Assembly (NCBI RefSeq): GCF_023169885.1
Contig: NZ_AP025516.1
Coordinates: 3,947,501-4,011,500, forward strand
DNA length: 64,000 nucleotides
Source of the DNA: Desulfofustis limnaeus
GTDB taxonomy: Bacteria; Desulfobacterota; Desulfobulbia; Desulfobulbales; Desulfocapsaceae
Direction: 5' to 3'
Positions 35,019-44,271 of this stretch are shown here, one piece after another. A program made the translations under genes and the position numbers. The notes beneath the pieces are model-generated. The model searched no databases. It had not been told where the DNA came from and was given only the letters and a program-made list of their open reading frames with translations. Position 1 is the stretch's first letter. Each line of letters begins with the position of its first letter.

Positions 35019-36461
35019 TCAACAGCCACAGCCGCCGAGCGCATCCTTGTGAAATGACCGGTCGGGCGGTACCGGGTAGTCGGCATTGAAACAGGCGAGG
35101 CAGAAGTCCTCCATGGTCATGCCGGTGGCCTCCACCATACCTTCCAGGCTCAAGTAATAGAGCGAATCAAGGCCAAGATGACCGGCGATTGCTGGAACCT
35201 CATACTGGGCAGCAATCAACTCCTTGGTAGAGGGAAAGTCGATACCGTAGAAGCAGGGATGGCGGGTCGGAGGGCAGCTGACCAGCATATGCACTTCTTT
35301 GGCGCCGGCATTGCGCAGGGAGCGAACCCGGCTTTTTCCCGTAGTACCGCGAATGATCGAGTCCTCGATGATGATGACCCGTTTCCCCTCAAGAAAGGAG
35401 CGGACCGGATTGAGCTTGACCCGGACGTTGAAGTCCCGCATCGACTGGGTCGGTTGGATGAAGGTTCGGCCCACGTAATGGTTCCTGATGACGCCAAATT
35501 CAAGTGGGATACCTGATTCCTGCGAATAGCCGATGGCCGCATAGTTGCCGGAATCGGGAAAGGGCATGACAAAATCACCGTCGATCCGACATTCACGGGC
35601 GAGAATCTGGCCCATTCGTTTTCGGGTCTGATAGACGTTGATGCCGAAAATATCTGAATCCGGCCGGGCAAAATAGACGTTTTCAAAGATGCAGAAGCTA
35701 CTGCGGCAGGGAGGCCAGGGATAGATCGAGGTGAGTTGCTGGTCCCGGCAGATGAGGACCTCGCCGGGCGCGATATCCCGGATGTATGTCGCTTCCACCA
35801 GATCAAGAGCGCAGGTCTCGGAAGCGACGATGTACCCCCCGTTGGGCAGCTTGCCGAGACAGAGCGGTCGGAAGCCGTTCGGATCGCGGATGGCGATCAG
35901 CGTGTCATTGGTCATCATCACCATGGAGAAGGCGCCTTTCAACAGAGTCAGGGTCTCTTGCAAGGCATCTTCGAACGGCCGGTCCGAGGCATGGGCCATC
36001 AGGTGCAGAATTACCTCGCTGTCCATTGTGGTCTGGAAGATGGAGCCTTTCTGTTCCAGATCTCGGCGCAGCTCGATGGAGTTGACCAGGTTGCCGTTAT
36101 GGGCGACGGCCAGGCTTTTTCCCTTGTGGCTGATGAGCAATGGTTGGGTGTTGATAATGTTCGACGCACCGGTGGTCGAATATCGGACATGGCCGATGGC
36201 GATGTTGCCGGGAAGTTTGTTGAGCGTTTCTTCGGAAAAAACATCGGCTACCAGACCCATATCCTTCTGATTGTAGACCTGTTTTCCGTTGGAAGTGACG
36301 ATGCCGGCGCTTTCCTGCCCGCGGTGCTGCAGGGCATAGAGGCTGAAATAGGCAAACCGGGCGGCATCCTGATGATCGTAAATACCGCACACGCCGCATT
36401 CATGAGTGGGGCGGAGTGAGGTTTGAGGCGTGCAGGCAGGGGACGGGGTCAAAAGTTTCAT
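35019..36461 (-). CDS. purF: Amidophosphoribosyltransferase
   Basis: The first committed enzyme of purine synthesis; it makes phosphoribosylamine from PRPP and glutamine. A short propeptide precedes the catalytic N-terminal Cys of CGVCGIYDH. The glutaminase domain has LQHRGQESAGI, GHVRYSTTG and AHNGNLVN. The phosphoribosyltransferase domain has VIIIEDSIIRGTTGKSR (PRPP loop). Cysteines near the end (CFYGIDFPS, ACFNADYP) fit the iron-sulfur type. I choose ATG 36461 (MKLLTPSPAC), which gives a 20-residue propeptide; there is no good ribosome-binding site. The frame is open about 100 nt further upstream. Confidence 0.95.
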   Translation of the reverse strand: MKLLTPSPACTPQTSLRPTHECGVCGIYDHQDAARFAYFSLYALQHRGQESAGIVTSNGKQVYNQKDMGLVADVFSEETLNKLPGNIAIGHVRYSTTGASNIINTQPLLISHKGKSLAVAHNGNLVNSIELRRDLEQKGSIFQTTMDSEVILHLMAHASDRPFEDALQETLTLLKGAFSMVMMTNDTLIAIRDPNGFRPLCLGKLPNGGYIVASETCALDLVEATYIRDIAPGEVLICRDQQLTSIYPWPPCRSSFCIFENVYFARPDSDIFGINVYQTRKRMGQILARECRIDGDFVMPFPDSGNYAAIGYSQESGIPLEFGVIRNHYVGRTFIQPTQSMRDFNVRVKLNPVRSFLEGKRVIIIEDSIIRGTTGKSRVRSLRNAGAKEVHMLVSCPPTRHPCFYGIDFPSTKELIAAQYEVPAIAGHLGLDSLYYLSLEGMVEATGMTMEDFCLACFNADYPVPPDRSFHKDALGGCGC

Positions 36462-36651
36462 GCCGGGTCGGTGGTGGTTTGTGCGGCCTATGCGGTGGTG
36501 CATGTGCGACAGGCTGCGGGTTGCGAACCGGGAAAACATCGGCGAATAAAAGGTACGGTGCATTTGCTCTTTTGTACCTTGTTCGCCGATGTACCGGCTC
36601 TGTTTAGCCTAACCTCAAGGGAAGTTCAATCACAAAGAAGAAGGTGCCAGA

Positions 36652-37794
36652 TCATTCGGTGGCGATGGCGTGGAGCAATTCGGTCAAGCGCACCATATCC
36701 TTGAGATCGAGCTTTTCGTCGGTGGTATGAACGTCGGTCATGCCGGTGGCCAGGATGGCGGTCTGTAGCCCATGGCTGTTGAAGATATTGGCGTCGCTGC
36801 CGCCGCCGCCAATGACGAAAGTCAGAGGACGGCCGGCCCTCTGGGCGGCCCGGCGCACGGTCTCAAGGGCGATGTCGTTCTCCTGCAGGCACATGGACGG
36901 ATAATCGGTTTCCACGACGAATTCCATCGATGGCCGACGGGCAGCGGAATCGGCAGGGAGGACCCAGGCCGCGGTAGCGTCTTCGAACCGTTGTTTCATC
37001 TCATTGGTAAAGGCGTCGAGTTTGATCATCGAGTGGCTGCGTACCTCTCCTTTCAGAGTAATGTGTTCAGGGATGATGTTGGTGGCGACCCCGCCTTCGA
37101 TGACCCCGATGTTGGCGGTAGACTCGTCGTCGATGCGGCCGAGCTGCAATCGTGAGATCGCTTGGGCGGCAATGACCAGCGCATTGACCCCGGCCTCGGG
37201 ATTGAGCCCGGCGTGCGCGGCAGTGCCGCGCACCTCGATTCTCACTTTGTTGGCTGCCGGGGCGGCGACAATCGCTTTATCGATACCACTGGAGTCAAGG
37301 GCGTAGCCGAACCGGGACTGGAGTGGCCGGCAATCCAGAGCCTTGGCTCCCTGCAGGCCGATCTCTTCGCAGGTGGTGAAAATCAATTCAATGGTCCGAT
37401 GCGGGGTATCGTGCTCCTTGAGCAGGCTCATCATTTCGATGAGCGGGGCGATGCCTGACTTGTCGTCACCGCCGAGCACGGTATCCCCTTTGCTGGTGAA
37501 GATATCGCCGTCCCGTTGGACGTGCACGCCGTGCCCGGGCTTCACCGTATCCATATGGCAGGCGAAAAAGACCGGGGGGGCGGCAGTGGATCCGGTGAAA
37601 CGGATAATCAGGTTGCCGCAGTTGGCCCCGGTTTTTTCTGCCGAATCGTCCTCATGGATAAAATCGGCCCCGAGGTCGGCAAAGACCCGGCGCAAGTATT
37701 CGGCAACCGGTCGCTCCTCGCGAGAGGGGCTGCTGGTTTCACAAAGGGTGACAAAGTGGTCGGCCAGCCGTTCGTTATTGATATGAATCGTCAT
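36652..37794 (-). CDS. M20-family metallopeptidase (peptidase-T-like)
   Basis: A 380-residue di-zinc exopeptidase. The first metal ligand is in FFACHMDTVKPGHG. The bridging Asp is in TVLGGDDKSGIA, the general base pair in FTTCEEIGLQGAKAL, and another ligand in YALDSSG. The dimerisation domain holds RGTAAHAGLNPEAGVNA. This is the peptidase T/PepT2-like branch and probably hydrolyses small peptides in the cytoplasm. Its ATG overlaps the ispDF stop (TGATG), indicating translational coupling, although the pathways are unrelated. Confidence 0.92.
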   Translation of the reverse strand: MTIHINNERLADHFVTLCETSSPSREERPVAEYLRRVFADLGADFIHEDDSAEKTGANCGNLIIRFTGSTAAPPVFFACHMDTVKPGHGVHVQRDGDIFTSKGDTVLGGDDKSGIAPLIEMMSLLKEHDTPHRTIELIFTTCEEIGLQGAKALDCRPLQSRFGYALDSSGIDKAIVAAPAANKVRIEVRGTAAHAGLNPEAGVNALVIAAQAISRLQLGRIDDESTANIGVIEGGVATNIIPEHITLKGEVRSHSMIKLDAFTNEMKQRFEDATAAWVLPADSAARRPSMEFVVETDYPSMCLQENDIALETVRRAAQRAGRPLTFVIGGGGSDANIFNSHGLQTAILATGMTDVHTTDEKLDLKDMVRLTELLHAIATE

Positions 37795-38978
37795 CAGTTG
37801 GTTTCCTGTTGGAGTGGATTATGTAACAAGACTACGGCATGACAGGCGATACCCTCTTCCCTGCCGGTAAAGCCCATTCGTTCCGTGGTTGTTGCCTTGA
37901 TGTTGATGGCTCCGGGGACGACGTGGCAGCAGCGGGCAAGGTTGGCCTGCATCGTCTCCAGGTGCGGAGCGAGCCGCGGAGCCTGACAGATAATGGTGAT
38001 GTCGGCATTGGCCACGGTCAGGCGGAGGGAGGCGGCCCGCGCCATGACCCGATCGAGCAACAGCAGTGAGCGGATGTTGGCATAGGCGGGATCGTGGTCT
38101 GGAAAATGACGGCCGATATCCCCTTCGCCCATGGCGCCCAGAAGGGCGTCGCAGAGGGCGTGGGTGACCACGTCGGCATCGGAATGGCCGGCAAGGCCAC
38201 GGTGGTGGTCGATGTGCACCCCACCGAGTACCAGGGGGCGGCCGGTGCTGAACCGGTGGGCGTCGAAGCCGTGTCCAATTTTTATCTGCGGTGTTTGTTT
38301 GGCTACCATGGCTTCGGCGAAGACAAGGTCTTCGGGGGTGGTTATCTTGATGTTCGTTTCTTCGCCGGGCACCAGTTGAACCGGAATCCCGGCCGCCTCG
38401 AGCAGAGACGACTCGTCCGTGACGTCGCGATTACCGAGGCGGGCAAAGGCCTCGACCAGGTGCGCTTTTCGAGCACCTTGCGGGGTTTGGGCCAGCCACA
38501 GATGAGTGCGGTCAACGGTTGCCGCCACCCGTCGATCGATCCCTGCCTGTTTCACCGTGTCTTTGACCGGGACGGCAGCAATGGCGGCACCGGTCGCCAC
38601 GATCTCGTTGAAACACCGCTCGATCAAGGTGGCCGAAACGAAGGGGCGAGCGCCGTCATGAACGAGGACGATCTGGTCGTCGTCGTGTATCCGATCGAGA
38701 CCGTTTTTCACCGAGTCCTGACGTCGGCGGCCACCGGCGACGATGCTGACGGGGGGCCAGTCGGCTAGATATGCGGCCAATATCTCCCGAGTTTCTTCAA
38801 TCCGCTCGGCAGGAACCACGACGATAATACGTTCCACGAAGGGGCAGCGGGCAAAGGGGGCGATGCTGTGAGTGAGCAGAGGCCTGCCAGCCAGAGGCAG
38901 GTATTGTTTGGGAACGGCCGCCTGCATGCGGGAGCCGCTTCCCGCAGCAACGATGATGACCGCGGCACGCTGATTCAT
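37794..38978 (-). CDS. ispDF: Bifunctional IspD-IspF (MEP pathway)
   Basis: A 394-residue fusion catalysing two steps of isoprenoid precursor synthesis. The IspD part (1-230) is the cytidylyltransferase: AAVIIVAAGSGSRM, VLVHDGARPFV, TPQGARKAHLVEAF, DESSLLEAAG. The IspF part (about 235-394) is the cyclodiphosphate synthase: KIGHGFDAHRF, GGVHIDHHRGLAGHSDADV, DALLGAMGEGDIGRHFPD and KATTTERMGFTGREEGI. ATG 38978 (MNQRAAVII) is the family start. It is preceded by rnpB and followed without gap by the M20 peptidase. Confidence 0.96.
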   Translation of the reverse strand: MNQRAAVIIVAAGSGSRMQAAVPKQYLPLAGRPLLTHSIAPFARCPFVERIIVVVPAERIEETREILAAYLADWPPVSIVAGGRRRQDSVKNGLDRIHDDDQIVLVHDGARPFVSATLIERCFNEIVATGAAIAAVPVKDTVKQAGIDRRVAATVDRTHLWLAQTPQGARKAHLVEAFARLGNRDVTDESSLLEAAGIPVQLVPGEETNIKITTPEDLVFAEAMVAKQTPQIKIGHGFDAHRFSTGRPLVLGGVHIDHHRGLAGHSDADVVTHALCDALLGAMGEGDIGRHFPDHDPAYANIRSLLLLDRVMARAASLRLTVANADITIICQAPRLAPHLETMQANLARCCHVVPGAINIKATTTERMGFTGREEGIACHAVVLLHNPLQQETN

Positions 38979-39013
38979 GAAGTGCTGGAGAAAAGGTGAT
39001 GGCTGTTCAAAAC

Positions 39014-39362
39014 GGAGCGGGCTATAAGCCGAATTCTGTACCCGCAAGGGTCATGATCATTTGACTGGGGATACCGGTCGCCCGGCACCTCTTGCAACCT
39101 ACCCGGAGATATCGGACGGGCCGCCCTCAAACATCTCCCTATTTGGTCTTGCTCCGGATGGGGTTTACCGTGCCTCCCCTGTCACCAGGAGAGCGGTGAG
39201 CTCTTACCTCGCCGTTTCACCCTTACCCGAAAAATCGGGCGGTTTGTTTTCTGTGGCACTTTCCCCCGGTTGCCCGGTGTTCGCGTTACGAACCATCCTG
39301 CCCGGTGGAGTTCGGACTTTCCTCCCCGACTCGAAGGTCGGAGCGATCATGCACCCGCTCCA
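39014..39362 (-). ncRNA. rnpB: RNase P RNA (class A)
   Basis: The catalytic RNA that trims tRNA and tmRNA 5' ends. On the minus strand the universal GAGGAAAGTCCGGACTCCAC lies near the 5' end, and the 3' end carries ACAGAATTCGGCTTATAGCCC. The first and last bases (GAGCGGG and CCCGCTC) pair as stem P1. The length of about 349 nt is normal for a class A RNA. It sits between ispDF and the zinc-ribbon gene. Confidence 0.96.
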
Positions 39363-39410
39363 CAGGACACTCTAGTCCTTCTCGGCGGAAGAAGAAAGAA
39401 AAAACCGGTG

Positions 39411-40127
39411 TTATTCCTCGTCCTGCCGCTGGTGGTAGAGAAGTCGCTGACAGGACGGGCATTCCAGGATCTGGTCGCCGCGTAGCAGTCGGTTGAATTG
39501 CTGCGGCGGCAGATTCATGAAACAGCCCTGGCAGACACCCTGAAGCACATTGACGATGGCTAAACCGCTGCGTCGGGAGCGAAGTAACTCGTATTTACGG
39601 ATCATCGAGCCGTTGATCGCCTCGGCCTGCTTTTCCCGTCGGTTCAGTTTGGTCTTCTTGCCCTTGTTCAAATCGTCGATGGCCCCGCTGACTTTTTCCC
39701 TGGCTTCGGTCAACAGTTCTTTTTCCGCTTTCAGCAGGTTTTTCTCTTCGGTCATGGAAGCGTTCAATCGCTCGACCTCTTCCATGATGGCGACGATCTT
39801 ATCCTCGTTTTCTTTGGCGTTTTTCTTGGCGTCTTCAATTTCCTTGAGCAGGGCGGTCTGCTCCCGGCTGGTCTGCACCTGCATCATTTTCGATTGCCGC
39901 TCTTTGACATGGGCAATCTTGTCAGTCATCTCGTCCTCCAGGGTGCGGCGCTCTTTTTCCAACTCGGTTATGCGCGCTTCCTGCTCACCGATACGGTTCT
40001 GACGTTGTTCGAGTTCGGCGATCCGCTGATCAAGTTCTTCCTGTTCAGCCTTGATGTCGTTGTCGATCTGGTCGATCTTCAGGTCGATTTCCTGCAGCTC
40101 TACCAATTGTTCAATGATTTCGTTCAA
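39411..40127 (-). CDS. Coiled-coil protein with C4 zinc ribbon
   Basis: A 238-residue protein: a long charged coiled coil (about residues 5-180) ending in a zinc ribbon (GVCQGCFMNLPPQ and ECPSCQRLLY, two CxxC pairs). It matches the widespread zf-RING_7/C4-type family, commonly found beside nif3-like genes and rnpB. Cellular function is unknown; nucleic acid or ribosome-linked roles have been suggested for relatives. Its ATG overlaps the nif3-like stop as ATGA. Confidence 0.9.
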   Translation of the reverse strand: MNEIIEQLVELQEIDLKIDQIDNDIKAEQEELDQRIAELEQRQNRIGEQEARITELEKERRTLEDEMTDKIAHVKERQSKMMQVQTSREQTALLKEIEDAKKNAKENEDKIVAIMEEVERLNASMTEEKNLLKAEKELLTEAREKVSGAIDDLNKGKKTKLNRREKQAEAINGSMIRKYELLRSRRSGLAIVNVLQGVCQGCFMNLPPQQFNRLLRGDQILECPSCQRLLYHQRQDEE

Positions 40128-40996
40128 GATCCTTCTCCTGTGGGTTGGTGGTTATTGGCGCTGGGGTTCATAAAACGGGTAAATGGATGGCGTTCCGTGG
40201 TGGTAGTGGTAACAGTGAGTTTCCACTGTTGTTCCCGGGCAATGGCGGTAAGGCTCCGGGCGAGGAGTTGCACCGTCGGCCTTTCGGTGGCGTAGTGGGT
40301 TCCGTCAATAACGCAGAAAGAGCACTCCTCGGCCCAACGGGCCACGTGGTGTTTCACCTCTGCCGTCACGTAGAGATCCGCACCGCGTGCCTTGGCCTGT
40401 TCGGCGAAATCGCCGCCGCTGCCACCGCACAGAGCGACCGTCTGCACGGTAGCCGGCATCCTCCCGGCGATGTCGCAGCAGGGGAGCTGTAAGGCCTCGA
40501 GAAGACGGGCCAGAAAGGCATCTCCGGAAAGGGCGACAGGGTACCTGCCGATTCTGCCCAGACCGGTGCCGTCAGGCTGTCCTGTTGCTGCCGGCAGGAG
40601 TGGCTCTCGTTCTCTCACGCCGAGAAGATCGGCCAGCGCATCGCTTACTCCGTTGCGGGCACTGTCCAGGTTGGTATGGCTGGCGATAACGGTTACTTGG
40701 TGACGCAGCGCCGTTTCCAGGAACCGGCCATTCGGGTCGTCGGTGTCGATGGCTGAAAGCGGTCGGAAAATAATCGGGTGATGGGTGATGATGGTGTCGG
40801 CGCCGATGGCGATCGCCTCGTCGAGCAGTCGATTGGTTGGATCCAGGGCGATCAGAATGGAACGGACCGGTCGATTCCTGGTGCCGACGAGAAGGCCGAC
40901 ATTATCCCAGGATTCAGCACTGGCGAAGGGGGCCAGGGCGTCAAGGCGAGCGAGGATGTCGGAAACGGTGACTGGCATAGGCAGTTGGCTCAACAA
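40124..40996 (-). CDS. Nif3-like dinuclear metal protein (GTP cyclohydrolase I type 2 family)
   Basis: A 290-residue member of the Nif3/YbgI family. Metal-binding His residues are in IITHHPIIF and SHTNLD near the N-terminus, and in DGTHYATERP near the C-terminus. WDNVGLLVG is the conserved opening. The biochemical role is not settled. A start at 40978 (MPVTVSD) is also possible. It is co-transcribed with the zinc-ribbon gene. Confidence 0.92.
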   Translation of the reverse strand: MLSQLPMPVTVSDILARLDALAPFASAESWDNVGLLVGTRNRPVRSILIALDPTNRLLDEAIAIGADTIITHHPIIFRPLSAIDTDDPNGRFLETALRHQVTVIASHTNLDSARNGVSDALADLLGVREREPLLPAATGQPDGTGLGRIGRYPVALSGDAFLARLLEALQLPCCDIAGRMPATVQTVALCGGSGGDFAEQAKARGADLYVTAEVKHHVARWAEECSFCVIDGTHYATERPTVQLLARSLTAIAREQQWKLTVTTTTTERHPFTRFMNPSANNHQPTGEGS

Positions 40997-41012
40997 CTGG
41001 AAAAGTCATAAA

Positions 41013-41047
41013 AAAAAGGTACAACCCGAGTCGGGGTGTACCTTTTT
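41013..41047 (-). terminator. Intrinsic terminator after tRNA-CAT
   Basis: Arms AAAAAGGTACAACCC (41013-41027) and GGGGTGTACCTTTTT (41033-41047) pair at 14 of 15 positions around a 5-nt loop. It lies downstream of the tRNA gene and before the nif3-like operon and would stop tRNA transcription. The symmetry allows activity in both directions. Confidence 0.85.
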
Positions 41048-41186
41048 GTCGGCTCCGCCCAGGAGCGTTGTGGTTCTCCTGTACGGCTATTCCGTATGTG
41101 TAGGGGTGTGCTGTGTACCCCCTTTGTTGTGATGTGGTTTGCGTGCTTCGTTTTCAAGATCATGTCGCGGGACTGATCGTTTCCAG

Positions 41187-41263
41187 TGGTGGGCGCAGTA
41201 GGATTCGAACCTACGACCGACCGGTTATGAGCCGGTGGCTCTAGCCAGCTGAGCTATGCGCCC
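41187..41263 (-). tRNA. tRNA with CAT anticodon (elongator Met, or Ile2)
   Basis: A 77-nt gene with CCA encoded. Acceptor GGGCGCA pairs with TGCGCCC. The anticodon arm is ACCGG-CTCATAA-CCGGT, giving anticodon CAT, and the T-arm reads GTAGGTTCGAATCCTAC. The CTCATAA loop is shared by elongator tRNA-Met and the lysidine-modified tRNA-Ile2, and I cannot separate these by eye. It is not the initiator type, as the three GC pairs beside the anticodon loop are absent. Confidence 0.95.
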
Positions 41264-41481
41264 TGCCGGGCAGTCAAACTTTTTATTTAAGACCATGATC
41301 AGGTAAAAGTCAATACAAAAGCGTCATGGATGAAAATCCAGTCCGTCCAGTGACTGTCCGGAAGCAGTACCCCACCCGACTGTCTGTCCCGGCTTATCCT
41401 CTGTGCTTGCCGCTGTCGGCAAGGATGGCTATTATGCGTCAATGTGAGTGAAATCTCGACATCTCAACCCGGAACCGTCAC

Positions 41482-43323
41482 GTGATCTACGCCAACCTGC
41501 TGGTCTTTCTGGCCGCCATTTTCCTTTTTTCTATCGCTGCTGTTCCTCAGGAGCCGGTTGTTTCCTGGCTCGAGTCGCTGGCTATCTGCCTGGCCGTATA
41601 CGGTTTCTATGGGGTGATCGTCAGGCGCACCTTCAAGAGCGCAGCGACCCGCAGCTCCGCCGGTTACTTTCAGGCGGAAAAACGGATGTCCATCCTGGCG
41701 CTGGTCTTTTTTGCCATTCTCATCTATCTGGGAGATATCAAGTATTACCTTTCTTTTCTGTCCGTGGGCGACCGTTTCCCGGCAGTGCTCAATGTCTCCG
41801 GTCTGGGACTCTTCCTGTTGTTTCTTCTCTTGCTGTGGTTGGCCGGGCGGCGTAGTTACGGACAGGTGTTCGGTAAGAGCTACTCACGGGCCTCATTCGT
41901 CACCACCAATATCCGGACCAATCTGCCTATCGTCCTGCCCTGGGTGGTTTTGTCGCTGATCTATGATCTGGTGGCGCTGGTTCCATCACCGTCGTTGCGG
42001 CAGTTCGTGGAGTCTCCGTGGGGGGATGTGATCTTTTTCGGTCTGTTCCTGTTGCTGGTGGTAATTTTTTTTCCGCCACTGGTCCGACGGCTCTGGGATT
42101 GTCAAAAAATGCCGGAGAGCCCCCTGCTGCATCATCTTCAGACCTTTTGCCGGCGGCAGAATTTTTCCGCTGACATCTATCTCTGGCCCCTGTTCGAGGG
42201 GCGTGTTCTGACCGCTGCCGTCATGGGTGTGGTCCCGGGACTCCGTTATATCCTGGTGACCCCGGCGTTGCTTGAAACCATGAGTGTGGCCGAATTGGAA
42301 GCGGTCATGGCGCACGAGATCGGCCATGTGAAAAAGAAGCATCTGCTCCTCTATGTGCTGCTGATCGGCGGGTTCAGTGTCCTGGCCGGATTCATGGCCG
42401 AGCCGATCCTTTTTTACCTGTTGTCGCTTGATGGCGTCTATTGGCTGATGAATCTTGACCTGGTTAGGCCGGAAACGGTGATCGGTATCGTTGGCGGTCT
42501 GCCGTTACTGCTCTTTCTGCTGTTCTATTTCCGCTACGTCTTCGGGTATTTCATCAGAAATTTCGAGCGCCAGGCCGATCTGTACGTTTTTCGGATACTG
42601 GGCGACAGTCGGGCCCTAGTGGCGGCCTTTGAGAAAATCGTCTGGGCCGGCGGACAACGGCGGGAGAAAAAGAACTGGCATCATTTCGGGATTGGTGAAC
42701 GAATCGATCACCTGGCCCTGTGTGAGCGTGAGCCCGACTGGATCGATCGGCAGGATCGCAAGGTCAATCGGAGCCTGATTGCGTATATTCTGGTGGTGGC
42801 TCTGGTGGCGGTGCTGGCCGGCAGGGTGCCTACCGAGCAGATGGCCCGCGACTACGAGGCAAAATATATCGAGATGGTGCTGATGCGCGGCATGGAGGGT
42901 ATTGAAAATCAGGCACTCTGGTATCGGTTACTTGGGGATCTGATGTTCAATCGACAACTCGAACAGAAGGCTTTAATTGCCTACAACAAGGCCTTGGAGT
43001 TGGAACCTGGTGACCCGGAGCTGCTCAACAACCTGGCCTGGCTCCTGTTGACCACGAAGGATCCTGTTCTGCGCGATCCGGTTCGGGCTCTGGGATTGGC
43101 CCGGGAGGCCGCCCGCCTGGCGCCGAAGCCGTATGTTCTCGATACGCTGGCCACCGCTTATTGGGCCAATGGCCTGATCGAGGAAGCGGTTGCCATTGAA
43201 CGGCAGGTCTTGCAGAGCGACCCCGAGCAGGCCGATTTTTATCGCCGTCAGCTGCAGCGGTTTGAAACCGAACGGTACAATGGGAAAACCATGTTCAACC
43301 GTGAGATGCAAGGGGAGGAGTGA
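41482..43323 (+). CDS. M48-family membrane metalloprotease with C-terminal TPR
   Basis: A 613-residue integral membrane protease. About seven hydrophobic helices occupy residues 1-420. The zinc motif HEIGH (278-282) is in VMAHEIGHVKKKH, with the third ligand in FERQADLYVF. After a last membrane span (IAYILVVALVAVLAG) comes a TPR-like segment (about 470-600; ALIAYNKALELEPGDPELLNNLAWLL). It probably clears damaged or misplaced membrane proteins. The start is GTG 41482, with GGAA 7 nt upstream. The stop overlaps the start of the endonuclease gene. Confidence 0.88.
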   Translation: MIYANLLVFLAAIFLFSIAAVPQEPVVSWLESLAICLAVYGFYGVIVRRTFKSAATRSSAGYFQAEKRMSILALVFFAILIYLGDIKYYLSFLSVGDRFPAVLNVSGLGLFLLFLLLLWLAGRRSYGQVFGKSYSRASFVTTNIRTNLPIVLPWVVLSLIYDLVALVPSPSLRQFVESPWGDVIFFGLFLLLVVIFFPPLVRRLWDCQKMPESPLLHHLQTFCRRQNFSADIYLWPLFEGRVLTAAVMGVVPGLRYILVTPALLETMSVAELEAVMAHEIGHVKKKHLLLYVLLIGGFSVLAGFMAEPILFYLLSLDGVYWLMNLDLVRPETVIGIVGGLPLLLFLLFYFRYVFGYFIRNFERQADLYVFRILGDSRALVAAFEKIVWAGGQRREKKNWHHFGIGERIDHLALCEREPDWIDRQDRKVNRSLIAYILVVALVAVLAGRVPTEQMARDYEAKYIEMVLMRGMEGIENQALWYRLLGDLMFNRQLEQKALIAYNKALELEPGDPELLNNLAWLLLTTKDPVLRDPVRALGLAREAARLAPKPYVLDTLATAYWANGLIEEAVAIERQVLQSDPEQADFYRRQLQRFETERYNGKTMFNREMQGEE

Positions 43324-44174
43324 TGCCGTTTTTGGGTGCGCATGAGTCGGTGAGCGGTGGGTTGCACATGGCCTTTGCTCGGATTGACAAGGTCGGTGGT
43401 CAGGCACTGCAGATCTTTACCCGTAACCAGCGGCAATGGCGTCATCCGCCACTGGCAACTTCAGAGGTCGACCAGTTTTTACAGGAACAATCCCGCCATG
43501 AGGGGATGATTGTCGCCTCCCACGCTTCCTACCTGGTAAACCTTGCGGCCGGTGAGGAGGGTCTGAGACGCCGGTCGATCGACGCCTTTGTCGAAGAACT
43601 GAGGCGTTGCGAGCAACTGCAGGTGCCTTATGTGGTATTGCATCCTGGTGCCCACGGCGGCGATGGGTTGGAGGCTGGCTTGGCGCGGCTGGTGACGTCG
43701 CTTGACGAAGTGCTGGCCACGGTGCCGGGCTCCTCCATGGTACTGCTTGAGACCACGGCCGGTCAGGGTACCGGCCTTGGGGGCACCTTCGAGGAATTGG
43801 CTCTCATCCGGCAACGCGTGCAGGCCTCCGAGCGGATCGGCGTCTGCCTCGATACCTGCCATGTGTTTGCCGCCGGCTACGATATTCGTTCCAAAAGCGG
43901 TTATCAGTCAGTCATCCGCCATTTTGACGAGAGCGTCGGCCTTCAGCACCTACGTCTCTTCCACCTCAACGATTCCAAGAAGGAGCTTGGCAGCAGGGTG
44001 GACCGGCATGAACATATCGGGGCCGGCTGTATCGGAGTCGATGGCTTTCGCTGGCTGGTGAACGACGACCGTTTCACCAGGCACGCCATGATCCTGGAAA
44101 CCCCGAAAGGCGACGATCTTCAGGAAGATATCGAAAATCTCCAGACGCTGCGCCGTCTGCTGGAACAGGGATGA
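43323..44174 (+). CDS. nfo: Endonuclease IV (AP endonuclease)
   Basis: A 283-residue TIM-barrel enzyme that cuts DNA at abasic sites in base-excision repair. Metal-binding motifs are visible: GAHESVSGGLHMAF, SHASYLVNLA, LHPGAHGG, LLETTAGQGTGLGG, ICLDTCHVFAAGYD in the form GVCLDTCHVFAAGYDI, FHLNDSKKELGSRVDRHEHIG and ILETPKG. ATG 43323 shares its A with the protease stop and has GGGGAGGAG just upstream; an in-frame GTG lies 3 nt earlier. Confidence 0.95.
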   Translation: MPFLGAHESVSGGLHMAFARIDKVGGQALQIFTRNQRQWRHPPLATSEVDQFLQEQSRHEGMIVASHASYLVNLAAGEEGLRRRSIDAFVEELRRCEQLQVPYVVLHPGAHGGDGLEAGLARLVTSLDEVLATVPGSSMVLLETTAGQGTGLGGTFEELALIRQRVQASERIGVCLDTCHVFAAGYDIRSKSGYQSVIRHFDESVGLQHLRLFHLNDSKKELGSRVDRHEHIGAGCIGVDGFRWLVNDDRFTRHAMILETPKGDDLQEDIENLQTLRRLLEQG

Positions 44175-44271
44175 CCGGCGCACGATGAAAGAACCTTGCG
44201 AAAAACAAGTGAAAAGTGGACAATAGGCCCTTGGCTGCACCGCTTTATGGTTTTGCCTGCAAGGAGATATG

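Noticed and set aside
36462-36563. A longer N-terminus for PurF starting at 36563
   Set aside because: It would place about 54 residues before the catalytic Cys, with odd His/Arg-rich sequence; the ATG at 36461 gives a normal propeptide.
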